A stretch of DNA of 64,000 bases. Origin: Lineus longissimus. Lineage: Eukaryota > Nemertea > Pilidiophora > Heteronemertea > Lineidae. Location: NCBI RefSeq assembly GCF_910592395.1, contig NC_088317.1, positions 3,224,001-3,288,000 of the forward strand, in the 5' to 3' direction. The notes under the pieces were generated by a model. The model was given only the letters and a program-made list of their open reading frames with translations, was not told the DNA's origin and ran no database searches. A program made the position numbers and the translations under genes. Positions 1-12,700 of this stretch are shown here, in pieces (the first letter of the stretch is position 1; every line of letters begins with the position of its first letter).

Positions 1-3000
1 TTAACCCTATACTATAAAGATGTGTATTAATTGTGCTTAGAGGCTAATGTTTTAGCTGAATATGGAACTTAAAAAGATGAAGGCCAAGCTATTTTTCCCA
101 TCACGATTTCTAATGCTGTTCAGATGTTTCTAACTTTATTCACAACTCGTGCCCCAAAAAGAACACAATATTTTGGAACATTCTATAGTATATTGTGATA
201 GGACCCGAGAGACAAAACTATGGGGCTAATATATGTGTATACATGGAGTTGAAATTGATGTATTTCCCTTTTAAATTTCTAAAATGCCGTGCAAAATCTG
301 AGCTGCAGACAACAGTGCTCTTATACTTGAATGATTATTGCTCATTATCTTTAAGTCTATTACTTATCATCATTATAAAAAATATTTTGATTCATATATT
401 TGTTCAAAACCCCGTAGCATAATACCCGTCGGTGACGGGTTTGGGCGTGCCAGCAGTTTACCTGTGTGGTGTCGATGTAGCGTTCTTAATACGGCAAGTA
501 TTTATATCAAACTGGCAAAAAATCTCTTCACGTCGAATAGGCCTATATATACTAGCTCATAAATTAATACCAATGCTGACGTACACAGTATCTTCCACAC
601 GCATCAGCAGCAGAGTACAGCGGATAGGAGGGCGCACCTGAACAGGAGTCTTTTGCCTGGAAAGTTGCGCCATACAATTTGATTAATTGATCGATTGATT
701 GACTAGAACAAGGCTATTTTTAAAAGCTGTTTTGCCCCCTGTCTTCACAAGTGGTCGGCGTATATGCCCTATTTCTCAAATAGAACTTCAGCTTTGAAGA
801 GATTCTACACAGGCACCTACAAACTGAAAATAAGTTTAAAAAAAGACGGAAGCAGGACAGCCGAGGGATGGATCGCGCACATCTGTCTAGAGACATACCG
901 CATGCAGGCCTGTGCCTGCACGCTGTTTTAGGGTGTGTTTATCAACTTGCGCACTCTGTCCAACGTGCACGCTGTTTTAGAGCTGTTTTGCTTGCTTTGT
1001 TGATAGTTTTGCATGTACTGCATGGATACAGGCATTTTATGACCAGTATTTGATATATGTACGTTAAATGTTAGAGATCAGAGCGTTAAGGGAACATGTG
1101 AATGTAAAAATGAAAAATGGGTGTTGTAGTTGTATTTCTTGCCACTAGATGACGCAATAAAGGGATCGCCCTCTGGCGGTGAGAATGGATAAATTGACTC
1201 CCATTCAATAGGTATTGCTCCTTGTGGCTGGTGTTGCTCTATTATTGTCACATACACATTCCTTAAATAGATTATGATTAAATACATGTTTTTAATGGGG
1301 TCCTGAGACTTCTCTAAGATACCCAGTATCGTGCCCAGCACGACATATGCATGTACATGTTATGTGAACTTGCGGCTAATTTCCTTTATCTGTGGAAGAT
1401 CAGAACTATCATCTTGCTCGTCTTTATCACTGCGATAATCAACGGAAATCAGACTGAAAACAAGACAGATTGTGTGTGGTCTTCGCAGTTCGAAAATCTC
1501 AATCTTTTTATTCTTGGTAACACACATCTATTGTAATTGGACGAATTTCATATTCATGATCATAACGAATCTCGGCTTGAAAGTTTGAGACTCATACTGA
1601 TTTTAGCATGATTCGCAGTGTCTTTAATTAACCAGGTGTTTTGGTGCTATAACTCGACCCCTTTTCTGATATTTATGGACTGAGTGGAATGCGGGGTACA
1701 ATGGCTTTCGGGGTGAAGGAGCATTCCCAAACATTTACGTCAGTTCCCCAAATGTGGCGAAATGTGCGTTTTATGACTCAAAATACTTTTCTGATATTTG
1801 TGTACTGACAATAGAATGGCTTTCAGAGTGTTCGAGCGCTCGGGATTTCCCAGAGATTTACGGGAGTTTCCGAAGTGTGACGACGAATTAAATGTTTTTT
1901 TCTGAGTAATAATTTAATCATTTGGTCAATTGGCAGTGTAGAATGTAAGTGTAAGTCTGCGTGTTCAACAAATCAGACAAGCGTGCATTATTTGTAAATA
2001 AAAAATTACTAAACACGATTGAGTAGACTTTGTTTCTTCATCTTTCAGAGATTCATTTCCTTTGGACATTTATATCCGACATCAACTTGGTTTCAAGTGG
2101 GTTAGCTTTACCTCGCTCAGATGCACTAGAGACTTGTGTTGTAGCCCTATACATTATAATGCAAACCCGGCCTAAACCTCGCGTATCGGACTCGACTGGA
2201 CTAGAACTTTGTATCTGGCGTCCTATGCAAGCTCCTCACAATCTGTACCATCATGGGCAAGGCCCCGGTGATCTGTGCCGAGGTCACATCATCTGGGCAA
2301 GCTCCTGGTGATCTGGGTAGATCATCGTGGAGGGGGAGGGGTGTGTGCAGTTCCCGGCTATCTGTTTCCATGGTACAACATCCTGGGCGCGTCTGACGAT
2401 CCGTCTTGAGTACACCATCTAAGGGAAGGTCATCCTGGGCAAGCTCTCGACGATGTACGCACCCAGGACACAGGTCAGCCAGAGCAAGCTCCCGACGATC
2501 TGTACCCAGGCTAGGCCTACATCATACTGAGAAAGCTCCTTGACCCATCGTACATAAGAAAGATAATCTCGGCCGGGAATCTCAGAAAACAGACTCTCGC
2601 CTGATGTCAGTAAAACCATCGATCCCGGCCATCGACATCAAAAGGACAATATAATAGCCCAGGGACAATGTCACAATCTACACCCTGTTCGGTGAAGTTA
2701 CGGTACTGCTGGAACTAGACTGAACGCACATAGTAATGCCATTGTTGTCCCTTTAATCGATATCCCGGCAGTAAAAGTTCGATTTTTATTAACACTCATG
2801 GAGGCGAGGTTGTACAAATTTGTTTAATATCTCTGCTGCACGTTGGTACGTCAATGCTCAATAATATGGCTTACTGCCAATATAGTGCATCACATACTAT
2901 CACATTTCTTATTTGTATTATCGTCAAAATGCATTTAATTTCTTCATATACAATTTAATATATATATTCATTTATCGCTATCATTCGATGGGGAAAATAT

Positions 3001-3605
3001 AGCTATATAAGATCTTTTGTGTAATACCAAAATTTTTCTAAAAAACTCTTTGCAGAGGTGAAAACTCAGTGCGTCATTCAATATGGCGATTTCCAGACTT
3101 GGCCAGACAAATTCGTTAGTCCTTTTCAAAGATTTGTCTCCTTCATTTTCTCAGCCAGACAAAATAAACAGATTGTGAGGTTTGTGTAATCAGAAAACGG
3201 AGTATAGATTTTATGTTTTGTTGTGAAAGATCATAACTCATTTCTCCTCTTTTTCATTGATTCAAAGTGGCAGGATTTTCGTTTTTTTATCATATTCTTT
3301 ACGCAGCCCATTGAGGCATGCATTCATGCTGTGCAATACCAGTGCATGATCCTTGTTTATTGCGCAACACAGAAGAAAACTGTGTGAGTGGTGTAGGCCA
3401 AGACCTCCTTGTTCAATGTGAACTTGCTCTGTAATTGTCTCAAGTGTTGACATGCAACACTAGGTTCTTCTGGATTCGGTACACTATCCGAATTTAAAAA
3501 GTCTGGTTGATGATCCCAGCGCGGTCTAAACATGACATGCATGAACATCAAAATGTGCATTTTTCTACCTTTCTGTTATTGACAATATGAAATATTTGTT
3601 TTCAG
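1..3605. other. Region without recognised gene, upstream of the Kelch-like gene
   Basis: No exon with recognisable protein similarity was seen on either strand; all open frames are short and lack family motifs. The only structure noted is a degenerate repeat around 2220-2560. The 5' UTR exon(s) and promoter of the Kelch-like gene should lie here, because a splice acceptor (ttttcag) ends at 3605, 19 bases before that gene's ATG, implying at least one untranslated exon upstream. I could not locate it. Confidence 0.5.
2220..2560. repeat. Degenerate tandem repeat, unit roughly 40-45 bp
   Basis: Words such as gggcaagctcc, gatctgtacc and acatcatc recur in the same order several times with many substitutions (for example near 2255, 2285, 2380, 2435, 2490 and 2530). 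This looks like an old minisatellite or satellite fragment. Unit length is irregular, so copy number is not given. Confidence 0.4.
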
Positions 3606-3624
3606 GAACTGAAGCCATTCCAAT

Positions 3625-5534
3625 ATGGCGGAGGAGGAGAGATCTTACGGAGAAGTGGTGGTGCAGGGTCTCAACTCTCTGAGAGAAGACGATGGCCACC
3701 TATGTGACTTCACCGTGTCAGCAAATGAAAAGACATTTCAGGTCAGAAAAATGTAGTCAAATTTCGTTTCATCTTAATTTGTACAATAAGAAATTGGTGA
3801 GAAAAAGCCCACGAATCGTGATTGTTGAAGCCATAAAAAGTGTGAGTAAGTGACTATCTTTCTTTATATTTTCAGGTCCACAAAGCCCTCCTAGCAGCAA
3901 CCTGTGATTATTTCAAAGTGATGTTCCGAGGTTCCATGAACATGAAGGAGAGCCGTGAAGACAGTGTCGACTTAAAGGGATTAACTGGGACCGCACTTGA
4001 TCACATCATAACTTTCATATACACGGGAAAACTGAACTTGAACCATGACACGCTGAGCGATATCTTAGACGCTGCCAGTCATCTCCAGGTACATGCCGCG
4101 CTCGACCGCTGTACCAAGTATCTCAATTCGTTACTAACATTTGACAACGCGGACGATATTTTGGAAATTGCTGACACGTACTCGCTTCCTGGTGTTCTCA
4201 AAGAATTTGACACTTTAGTTTTGAAGAACTTTGAAGAGTTTGCCAAGACAGAGTTGTTCTTTAACTTGAAGTTGGATCATTTTATAAAGTATGTTTCTAG
4301 TGACGAGTTACGGACACGATCAGAGTTGCAGGTATTTCATCACGTCCGACGTTGGATTGAGGAGGATGAGGACCGAACAGAACACATCCGAGACATCATG
4401 AAAGACGTTCGTTTCGGTCTGATGTCCGAGGCGGAGCTCCAGGAAATTGCGCAGAGTGATTTTGTACGGAATAGTAGCGATGTATCGGCCCTAGTCAGTA
4501 GGGGACTACTCTATCACCAACAGAGTAAAGCTGGTCCAATCAAATTCAGTGATTCGATTAACACAAACCTGCGAACGCCGTCCGATTCCCTTGTTTGCGT
4601 CCATCCTGGAAGTGCCTACACGCCATTGAAAGTAACGGCGTATCAGGAAGAGACAAATAGCTTCTTTAATTTAACTTCAGAATTTTGTGGGAATGTAAGC
4701 GCAGAAATGGCTGTGCTTGATAATTTCATTTACATATGCCGTGTTTTAGATTATCAGAATGAAGGCGGTGTCTCGACCGCTTCGTTGTGCCGCTTTGATC
4801 CTCGTCACCTTTCCCTGCAAGAGCTCCAGCCAATGGAACGGCCACGCACGGAGGCAGCCCTGGTCAGTTTGAATAAGAAACTCTACCTCATTGGTGGAAA
4901 GTTTGCCAACTACGTCATACTGGATTGTATAGAGTGTTACGATGTTGAAACAAATACCTGGACACGACTCGATGCCTTGCCATGTCCATTACATTCCCAC
5001 GCCGCAGTCGTCGCCAAGGAGAATATCTATATATCGGGCGGCTGGTCTTCTCTAAACGGCCATGATATCCTACCGGCCAATACTTTCATTTGTTTCAATC
5101 CAGCCACGAGAAAATGGGACTGCAAGCCTAATATGCTCAGCGGTCCAAGGCGGCTGCACAGTATGATAACGCTGCAGGATAAAATCTACGTCTTCGGTGG
5201 AATATGTCTTCAGAACAGCCAGCCAAACTCAGAACAGCAGTCACTAGTTCCGATTGAAGTTTACGATATTCCAACAGATCAGTGGACGTGTTTAAGCAAT
5301 ACTCTGAAAGGCCGCTCTGACGGCCATTTTGTTTCCTTGAACAACAAAATCTTCTCCATTGGCCACGAACACTTCAAAGCCGCAGAGGACGAACTTTGGT
5401 GCTACGATCCTGAGAAAATGATATGGACTAAAATAGCCAAAGCTCCTGGCCTGAACTTCCAGCAAACAAAGGGAGTGATTGCAAAGATTAACTTCAATGA
5501 TAAGAAACTTGTCAAGATTACCAACACAAGATAA
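3625..5534 (+). CDS. Kelch-like protein (BTB-BACK-Kelch), probable CUL3 adaptor
   Basis: Two coding exons, 3625-3741 and 3876-5534, give 591 residues; the intron is GT...AG and phase 0. The ATG at 3625 is the first after a spliced 5' UTR acceptor at 3605. Residues about 15-125 form a BTB domain (LCDFTVSANEKTFQ across the junction, then HKALLAATCDYFKVMF), about 130-235 a BACK domain (ELQVFHHVRRWIEEDEDR), and about 270-580 Kelch repeats with the usual YLIGG, IYISGG and IYVFGG strands. Length and order match the KLHL family, whose members recruit substrates to CUL3 ubiquitin ligases through BTB-BACK; that role is inferred from the family. I cannot assign it to one KLHL subfamily. No obvious frameshift or missing domain. 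No neighbour suggests a substrate. Confidence 0.93.
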
Positions 5535-8454
5535 TGATACTGGACATTAGGGACTTCAATTGTGACCCGAGTGTTCAAATGATATACCCATGACCTTTCC
5601 ATGAAATCCAGCGAGGCAGCACGACTGACCTCTGTTGTATTCAAACAACATGAGAGGCAATGCTGCCCTGTCATACGCAGGCCTTTCAATCAAATGTAAA
5701 CATTTAAACTCTGTTGTGTTTTTTAGCCAATTTTGGGACAAGTTTTTTGCTATTTTGCCTAGGTTTAGGACCTTATCTGTAAAAGCTAAAAAAATGTTTT
5801 GGAAAAGTTTGAAATACTTTATGCTTATTTGGGGACATGTAGCGCCCTCTCACACCATCGAATGGTGTGAAAACCATGCAGTTGAAAGGCTTGTATACCT
5901 GTAGCGAAGGCAAGGGCACTAAACTATATGGCTTCAAGAATCTGGTCCATGTACGCTTGTGTTCAAAAGAAGATTAGGATTGGCTCCGACGGGCGGAGGG
6001 GTTGTAGTTAGCTTTGAGCAGTGAGTTACGTTGGGGGTAGTTGTGATGTGGGAAGGTGCTATTATGAGTGTTATAGCCTGGTGAGCCATGTTGGCTAGTA
6101 ATGTTGCGCGCTATTGTATCGCCAAGTCGTTGGAAAATTGTGCATAATAATCGCCGCTTTTTAAGGGGAATTTGATCGTGAATGGCGATTCAATCTCACG
6201 AAACGAGAGTTTTTTATGCGTTTATTGTAAATTCTCTTATAAAAGGAGGAGTATAGAAGACCTACAGTTGACACCTGCAGGTTGATGTCAAACATTTGCA
6301 TATTTTGCTTATGTCGGTGTTTGGGTTTGGTGTGACAGCAAATAACATGAATTACACCAGTGTGGCATCAGTTCCTTGACGAGAAGAAAAACGCGTTGGT
6401 GGCTGGCGAGGGGGGGTTGCTGTGTAGGTTTATTTTGAATTGATAATCAATGCATTGTTATTGGATAAACGCCTGTTCTTGCTGGTTTGATGTTGATTTT
6501 GTATGTTTTTATCACTGTTTAAAATGCAAATGGTCTCTGAAAGTTTGAATGTGGTTTGTGCTTGTACTTGACGTTGGTTTGGCCTATGGGTCGAGAGAAA
6601 GAAAGATATGTGTGAAGGCAAAAATTGCCCTTCAGGATAAGGTAAAATGCCTTGGTGCGTGCGTAATGATAATGTGATAAGAGTGGTCTAAATGTGCTTC
6701 TCATTTGCTTGTTGGTTTTTGTACTGTATTTTATGTCTTCTGTCAAGTGAGCTTTTTATGTAATTGACAAAAAAGTTAGATGGATATGCAGGGTTTTAAA
6801 ATGCTTGTTGTGAATTTGTCCAGGGGGGTCACTCAGTGACATGTGTATGGAGAATCTTTGTACGATATGTCCCGTGATTATCTGGTTTTTGCAAAGCAAG
6901 TATTTTTCAAGCCCTGCATGTGATGCATTGACTTTCATATTTTTATCATTGTGTGCTATAGTCTACATAGATGCCTATGTACTATATCAAACCTATTTAC
7001 TCCAGAGTTTCTAGTAATTTTCTGTGTTATAAAACTTTAATTGACAAAAATTTAACCCGGTTTTGTATTAAGAATGTTCATTATGTGCTTGTGCTCATTT
7101 GCGATTTCGTTTACATATATAGTGAGTGGATCAAATTCAAATTACTGATGGAATTTGTTTATTATAGGAGCATAACACTGCTCGCTACCACACAGGTTTG
7201 GAGACCTGGCTTGATCATGCAATACGGTTATCTGATATGAAACAGGGCTTATGATTCACGCCGATGATGCACGTCACCACTTTTGAAACTAAAAACATGC
7301 ATTTGTTGGCTTGCTGGTTAGAAAGGGTACACCAGGGTTTTATATCCATGATATATTATAAGACCCTGGCATGATTCATAGGGTGAATCTCTTAGTTCCA
7401 ATTCATTACAATTTAGATTTCAGTGCATTTAGTGCTCAAGTAGCTAATGACAAATGTGAATTCCTATTCCGCCTGTAATGAGATTGGTGCAGTTTCCAAC
7501 GCCAAATCTCTATAATATTCAAGCCTGTGATGTCACATCAAAAGTTCTGTGAAGAAGTAGCTAACAATGAGAAGATGCTAGGGAAAAGATTCATTTCTCA
7601 GTCAAGAACTTGGAAAAAACTATTGTTTTTTTCAGTAGTTCTGATGTCTTGAACCTCCTATAGAGAGTGCTGAAGTTGCATCATTTTTCAGTCTCCATCA
7701 CAGAGGTCTGATGTCAGTCCTTGTTGTTGGAGATTGAACTGGTAGCTCTCCAGACCTCCCGACTATGACACAAAACATGTGTTGATTGGCTACATGGAGT
7801 ACATTACAAGGTCATGCAAGTCCAGCTTTCCTGGATTGTTGACAGGGGTAGCTGCCCATCAGAAATCATATTGCAATAGCAGCACCCCTGTGACAGAGGT
7901 TGATCCTCAGTCTTACTGATCTGTTGTGTGATACCTACTATATCATGTGATCACTGACCTTATTGTGATTGGATAATGTCCAAAAAATATTTCTAAAAAA
8001 AATGCAAATGTCAGTGATGTTTCTACAAAAATGTAATTTGAAGAAATTGTTTTAATAAAACGTTTCAAAGGGAAATTGTGTTGGTTTAGTGAATTGCTTG
8101 CAGCGGTGATCCCAAGTCCCTATTTGGTGTCTGCCCTTCATCATAGCTTCAGACTCTCTTTGAAGGAGACATTTGGACTACCTACAGTACTCATGTGGCC
8201 CGTCTGTCCAGCTTGCCATCAGTCAGCCTCTATTCTATGTCAGGACACATTTTCATCTTTCCAACAAAGCAATTAACTACTGAAAATGAACCAAAATGGC
8301 TTGGTGTCATTGCTTCATCCACAGCTGAGTGACTGACTAACTGGCCTCTTGTTCAGCCTCGCTTTGCCATTTGGCAATCATTCCCGCTTCCACATTTTAG
8401 GTTGCTCCCATGATTGAGGTCTCGTTGGGAAGTTTTTCCGAATGTACGCGATGA

Positions 8455-8473
8455 TGACGTGCCCCATGACGTC
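8455..8473 (+). promoter_or_regulatory. Paired CRE-like (CREB/ATF) words
   Basis: TGACGTG and the full TGACGTC half-palindrome are 5 bp apart. CREB/ATF proteins bind such words in general. Position is upstream of the TPR-SGNH gene, but the transcription start is not known, so the link is only a guess. Confidence 0.3.
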
Positions 8474-9583
8474 TTACAGGATGTAACATCTATTTTAAAA
8501 TGCGTTTCCAATGTGATTTCATGAGGACAACCCATTTGTGTCGTATATCACTGGAAACCCCCGATTCCCCTGATTCTGCAGGATGTTAAATCGGGCATTT
8601 TATTTCTTTAAATAAATCAGAAGCGTCGCATTTGCTCCTAGCTCTGTTCACCATCCCAAATGACAATATTGCCAATTGGGCAGGACAATCACGGAAAACT
8701 CCAAATATTATACATTTCTTCCTGGATAATTCTTACAGTGGCCATTCCCCCGTGAAAGACAGTTGCTTACGCTACACAAAAATCAAAAAAAATCGAGGGT
8801 CAACCATTAAACTTTTGAGATATATGTTGAATTTTGCACAAATCAGCGAAAAACGCACCAACTGGTACTGGACGGCATTTCAACACGGGGCCGACGCACA
8901 TCCCAAGTTCAGTGTACACATACGTCGGCAACAACAGTAAAATGCGTAGTTTCTTGTTAACCACCTATTGAGTAGCGCTCTAGGTTTCAGAAACTCCAGA
9001 AAAACATGTCTTTGCCAAAACAACTGCGAAATTAACACTGAAATACTGTGAGAACCAAAAATTAATGATTTTTTAGGAACTACGGTTGGTCGCACATGAA
9101 TACAAAAAAACTTCCTAATGAGACCTGAATAGGCGGCTGCCTGATGATATATGGAATTCCATGATATAGCGTATTGCCACAAAGGTCAAGGATGTTCTAT
9201 TTTTAGCAATTATGCACATGTACATTTGTGTACATGACATTTGTAAATTTCATGATTTTGATCCCACTTTCTTTGCTGTTTCCATGATTTCTGGAGATTG
9301 TCAGTTGATTTGAAGTGGTAACATAGGTTGAAGGTCAATTCAATGTTAGTTTGGCGTATGAAACCTTGTAATCATTGGCTGAACTAGTGCCAGTCTTGAG
9401 CCATGGATGAATTGAGATGATGTTTTGAGCTGTACTAACTATACTTACTACTACTACTACAATAGCTGCCATAAGTGTACTCGTACTGTAGTGTAGTGTC
9501 TACTCTACATGTATATCAAGTTTATTAGTGTATCAGGTCATGGCATTGGGCCTGGGCACTTCCAGCCACCGTTGATGGAGTAG

Positions 9584-9635
9584 ATAGAAGTGGGAAAAAC
9601 GTCTCGTTCATAGAAGTGGGAAAAACGTCTCATTC
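9584..9635 (+). repeat. 26-bp direct tandem duplication
   Basis: Two adjacent copies begin atagaagtgggaaaaacgtc at 9584 and 9610 and differ at one position near the end. They lie just before the first coding exon of the TPR-SGNH gene. Confidence 0.85.
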
Positions 9636-9710
9636 ACTGTCACTGACAATTTACATTTGCCCACTTTATAGAACAACTTCAACAGAGGCCTCCCAGTCGC
9701 ATGTCCGAGA

Positions 9711-12700
9711 ATGAAGTTCTACCTGCATTATGAAGAACCGCCGGAGACAACTATTGTGATGAAGTGGCCTGAGGACAAGAAGGGATGTATCAGAGATGTT
9801 CTTCAGGTAAATAATTAAAGAGCTGTTGATATATGAATGATCAGCGCCTTTCATTGTCAAGTTTTTTTCGCATTTACAACAAATTGCAAAAATATAGGGC
9901 AGAGAAAATAGGATAGAGAAAATCTGAAATTACTGTGACAGAATGATAAGTACACAGAAGTTGATGTTTCACAAAACCGCAAAGTAAAGTGGCTGCGAAG
10001 ATTTGTGGGTTCACAGTAGTATTTGTTGTTTCAGATATTCCTTGACTCAGCCTGTGAAGAGTTGAAGACAAAGTTGACCATAGGCAATGTTGTTCTGCTC
10101 AACTCAAAGAGGTATTGTCCACAATTATTTGTAGATCCATGTAGGCCCCTGTAGGTTAACAAAAGTATAATTGTATGTAGATAAGAGTGGTCTCATTGGG
10201 TTACAGTCTGGCTGAATTGGTTTTTCATGCAGGCCCTCAGTAGAAAATGAATATCGATAACTATAACTTATCATTTCCAGAGAACAGATTCCAGTCGACG
10301 CAAATCCTCTCTCGGTTATAACGAATAAAGAGGACATCTTCGTCACTTATTTGGGACCGAGGCTTAAAAAAACCAAGGAGGGACACCAACTTGATAAAGC
10401 CATGTCCAGTTTAGCCATTTCTCTTGATAAGCAAGATCGTGAGGGCGCCCAAGTGAAGGAATTGCTCCGAGAAGCTGGGGAGTACAAAGAGGGTGGCCTA
10501 TATCGACTGGCTGTGACAGCTTATAAAGAGGTGTTATATGTTGATGAGAAGAACAAGGAAACGCTTCATGGTTTAGGTTAGAAAACTTTTCTGCATATCC
10601 ATTATAAGTCTTTCCGGTCTCGTAACTTTATTTGTGCATTGGTCAGTGTTAGTTCATCTCTTGTTAGGATCATCTCGAAATTGCTTGAAGCGGTAAGAGA
10701 TGAAATGCTTACATCAGAGGGAGGGGGTCAACAGTTTCTCTGTCCTAATTTTGTCTTTTTCTCACAATCCAGGCCTGTACGATGGCAGAGGCAAAAATCT
10801 GGATTGTTTGTTGAGCTAGTTCATCCTGGACCGTTGTCTCAAGCGCATCTGACTTGGTTGTTCTTAGTATTTGAATGAATAGTTTTATAATGATCATGAT
10901 TGTTTTCAATTCTGTTACAGTGTCAATATATCTACTTGCAAATCGTCCATCAGAAGCAATTAAATTCGCTAAGAGAGGAGAGAAATATTACCCAAAGGAC
11001 CTGGATTTCAAAATCGAAGTTGCCACAGCGATGCTACAGTTTCGAGATCGTTACGACCCAGTACAGTACCTATTGGATATTTGTAAAGAGCGTCGTAAGG
11101 GCGGTGGCTTGGATGGCAGGGACAAGTGGAGGCTGCAGTGTCTTCTTGCCAAGGCATATATGCAGCAGGAGAAGAGAGATATGGCCATTGTGGTTTACCA
11201 GGTAGGGGAATTATTGTTCTAATCGATGATACTGACTACAGAGAGAAAGATAATGAAGAATTTCATAATGAGTGATCTAAATGCTCAATGGACAGCAGAA
11301 TATTTTTTAAGTTGATGCAACATGTAAAGTAATGTTCATTGGGAGACAAACAAGGACCACCTGCTCAGAGCAGTCTTCATTAAAAAAACAAGGACCATTG
11401 GCTCGGTATTCCATAGTTGAACTTGACTTGATCTTTATGCCCTTTAGCTGATTGACTTGACAGGGCTCTATGAACTGTTTTTTCAGGGTGTCTTGACAGG
11501 GCTCTATGAACTGTTTTTTCAGGGTGTCCTGCGTGAGAACCCAGACTATGTTGATGCAATGACTGGACTGGCGATCATAGCATATGACCTCAATGACACA
11601 TACTTCAAAGAATGTGTCAGTGTCCTACTGGCAGCATTAGCAAAACAGACAGGTACATTGAACCAGGAAATATTTGCGTGTGCTGTAATTTCGTATTTTT
11701 TGTTGCGAAGAGCAAACTTTGCATTCGACGTCACCCATATAGCACAGCAACAACATCACTTCCATGGTCCTTTAATAGTGAGTACGGTAACTTATTTCCG
11801 ACTGGTATGACTAAAAATATGATGTTTTTGAGTACTCCAAATTTAAAAGAGTGTGACATATTCTTTGTTTTGATTTCAGGAGATAATGAAGTCAAGAAAA
11901 ATCTTGTGAAAATTTGTCAGATGCCGGGAGGCATGAAAGGACTGCAGAGGTAGGGACGAAAACATTTATGTTTCCAATGGTAGTTATAATATTGCATAAC
12001 TTGAGTGTTGGATTGTTAACCACCAGGCGACATGTATGCAACTCCTCCAGTTATTTTATTTATACATGTATTCATTTCCAATTTCAGTTCAATGCAGTCA
12101 GCCTGGGACTCCACCTCAGCTGTGTTCTATATTGCCTGTGTTTTTCGGCAATGGGGCGGCACGGACCAAGCCGTTGAGTTGATGGACATATGCTGTGAAC
12201 TCGAACCTCAAAATCCACAGATTTTCCTGACACTAGCTCATATGCTTGAGGTATGTAAGACTTTCCATTTGTCCTAATTTCCCGCTGAAATACTGTGCTT
12301 TACCTAGAGATGAAGGACGTCATTGGGAAAAAAAACAAGCCTAACTTTTAATTTTAGAGCATTTATCACTTTAGTTTCTTAATGACCCTGAAGTTTATAA
12401 AATAATTTCAAGTAATTAGAAAAATATCAACCTTTGTTTAATTTTCTTTCCAGGGCAAATGCCAGTACCGTGAATCAGTCCAACTGCTTCGAACATTTCT
12501 CTGTGAAAAATCCAGCAGCCAGACTTTAGGACCAGTGTCATTGGAGGAGATCATTCACTTGTTGGATTCTGTTTATAAGTGGAAAAGTAAGCATTTTGCT
12601 TGAATGGCCATGGTGTGTTTCAGCCCGAAGTCAGTGTCCTTGATAGAGAGGTGTGTCCTGCTATAAACAGGTGTCTGCTAAGGAAGGTTCTACTGTATAA

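Larger units (their letters stand above)
5535..9710. other. Intergenic region between Kelch-like and TPR-SGNH genes
   Basis: Contains the 3' UTR of the Kelch-like gene and, further on, the presumed promoter of the TPR-SGNH gene. No supported coding exon was seen; the longest open frames (about 100 codons near 8632-8940 and its opposite strand) have no family motif and no strong start context. Two CRE-like words, TGACGTG at 8455-8461 and TGACGTC at 8467-8473, lie about 1.25 kb before the TPR-SGNH ATG. A 26-bp direct duplication lies at 9584-9635. Confidence 0.5.

Noticed and set aside
8632-9182. Two opposite 100-codon frames in the intergenic region
   Set aside because: No family motif, weak or non-ATG starts, no splice context, and they overlap each other on opposite strands.
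10668-10692. 25-nt candidate exon between acceptor ttgttag and donor gtaaga
   Set aside because: Its length breaks the frame with the next conserved TPR exon.
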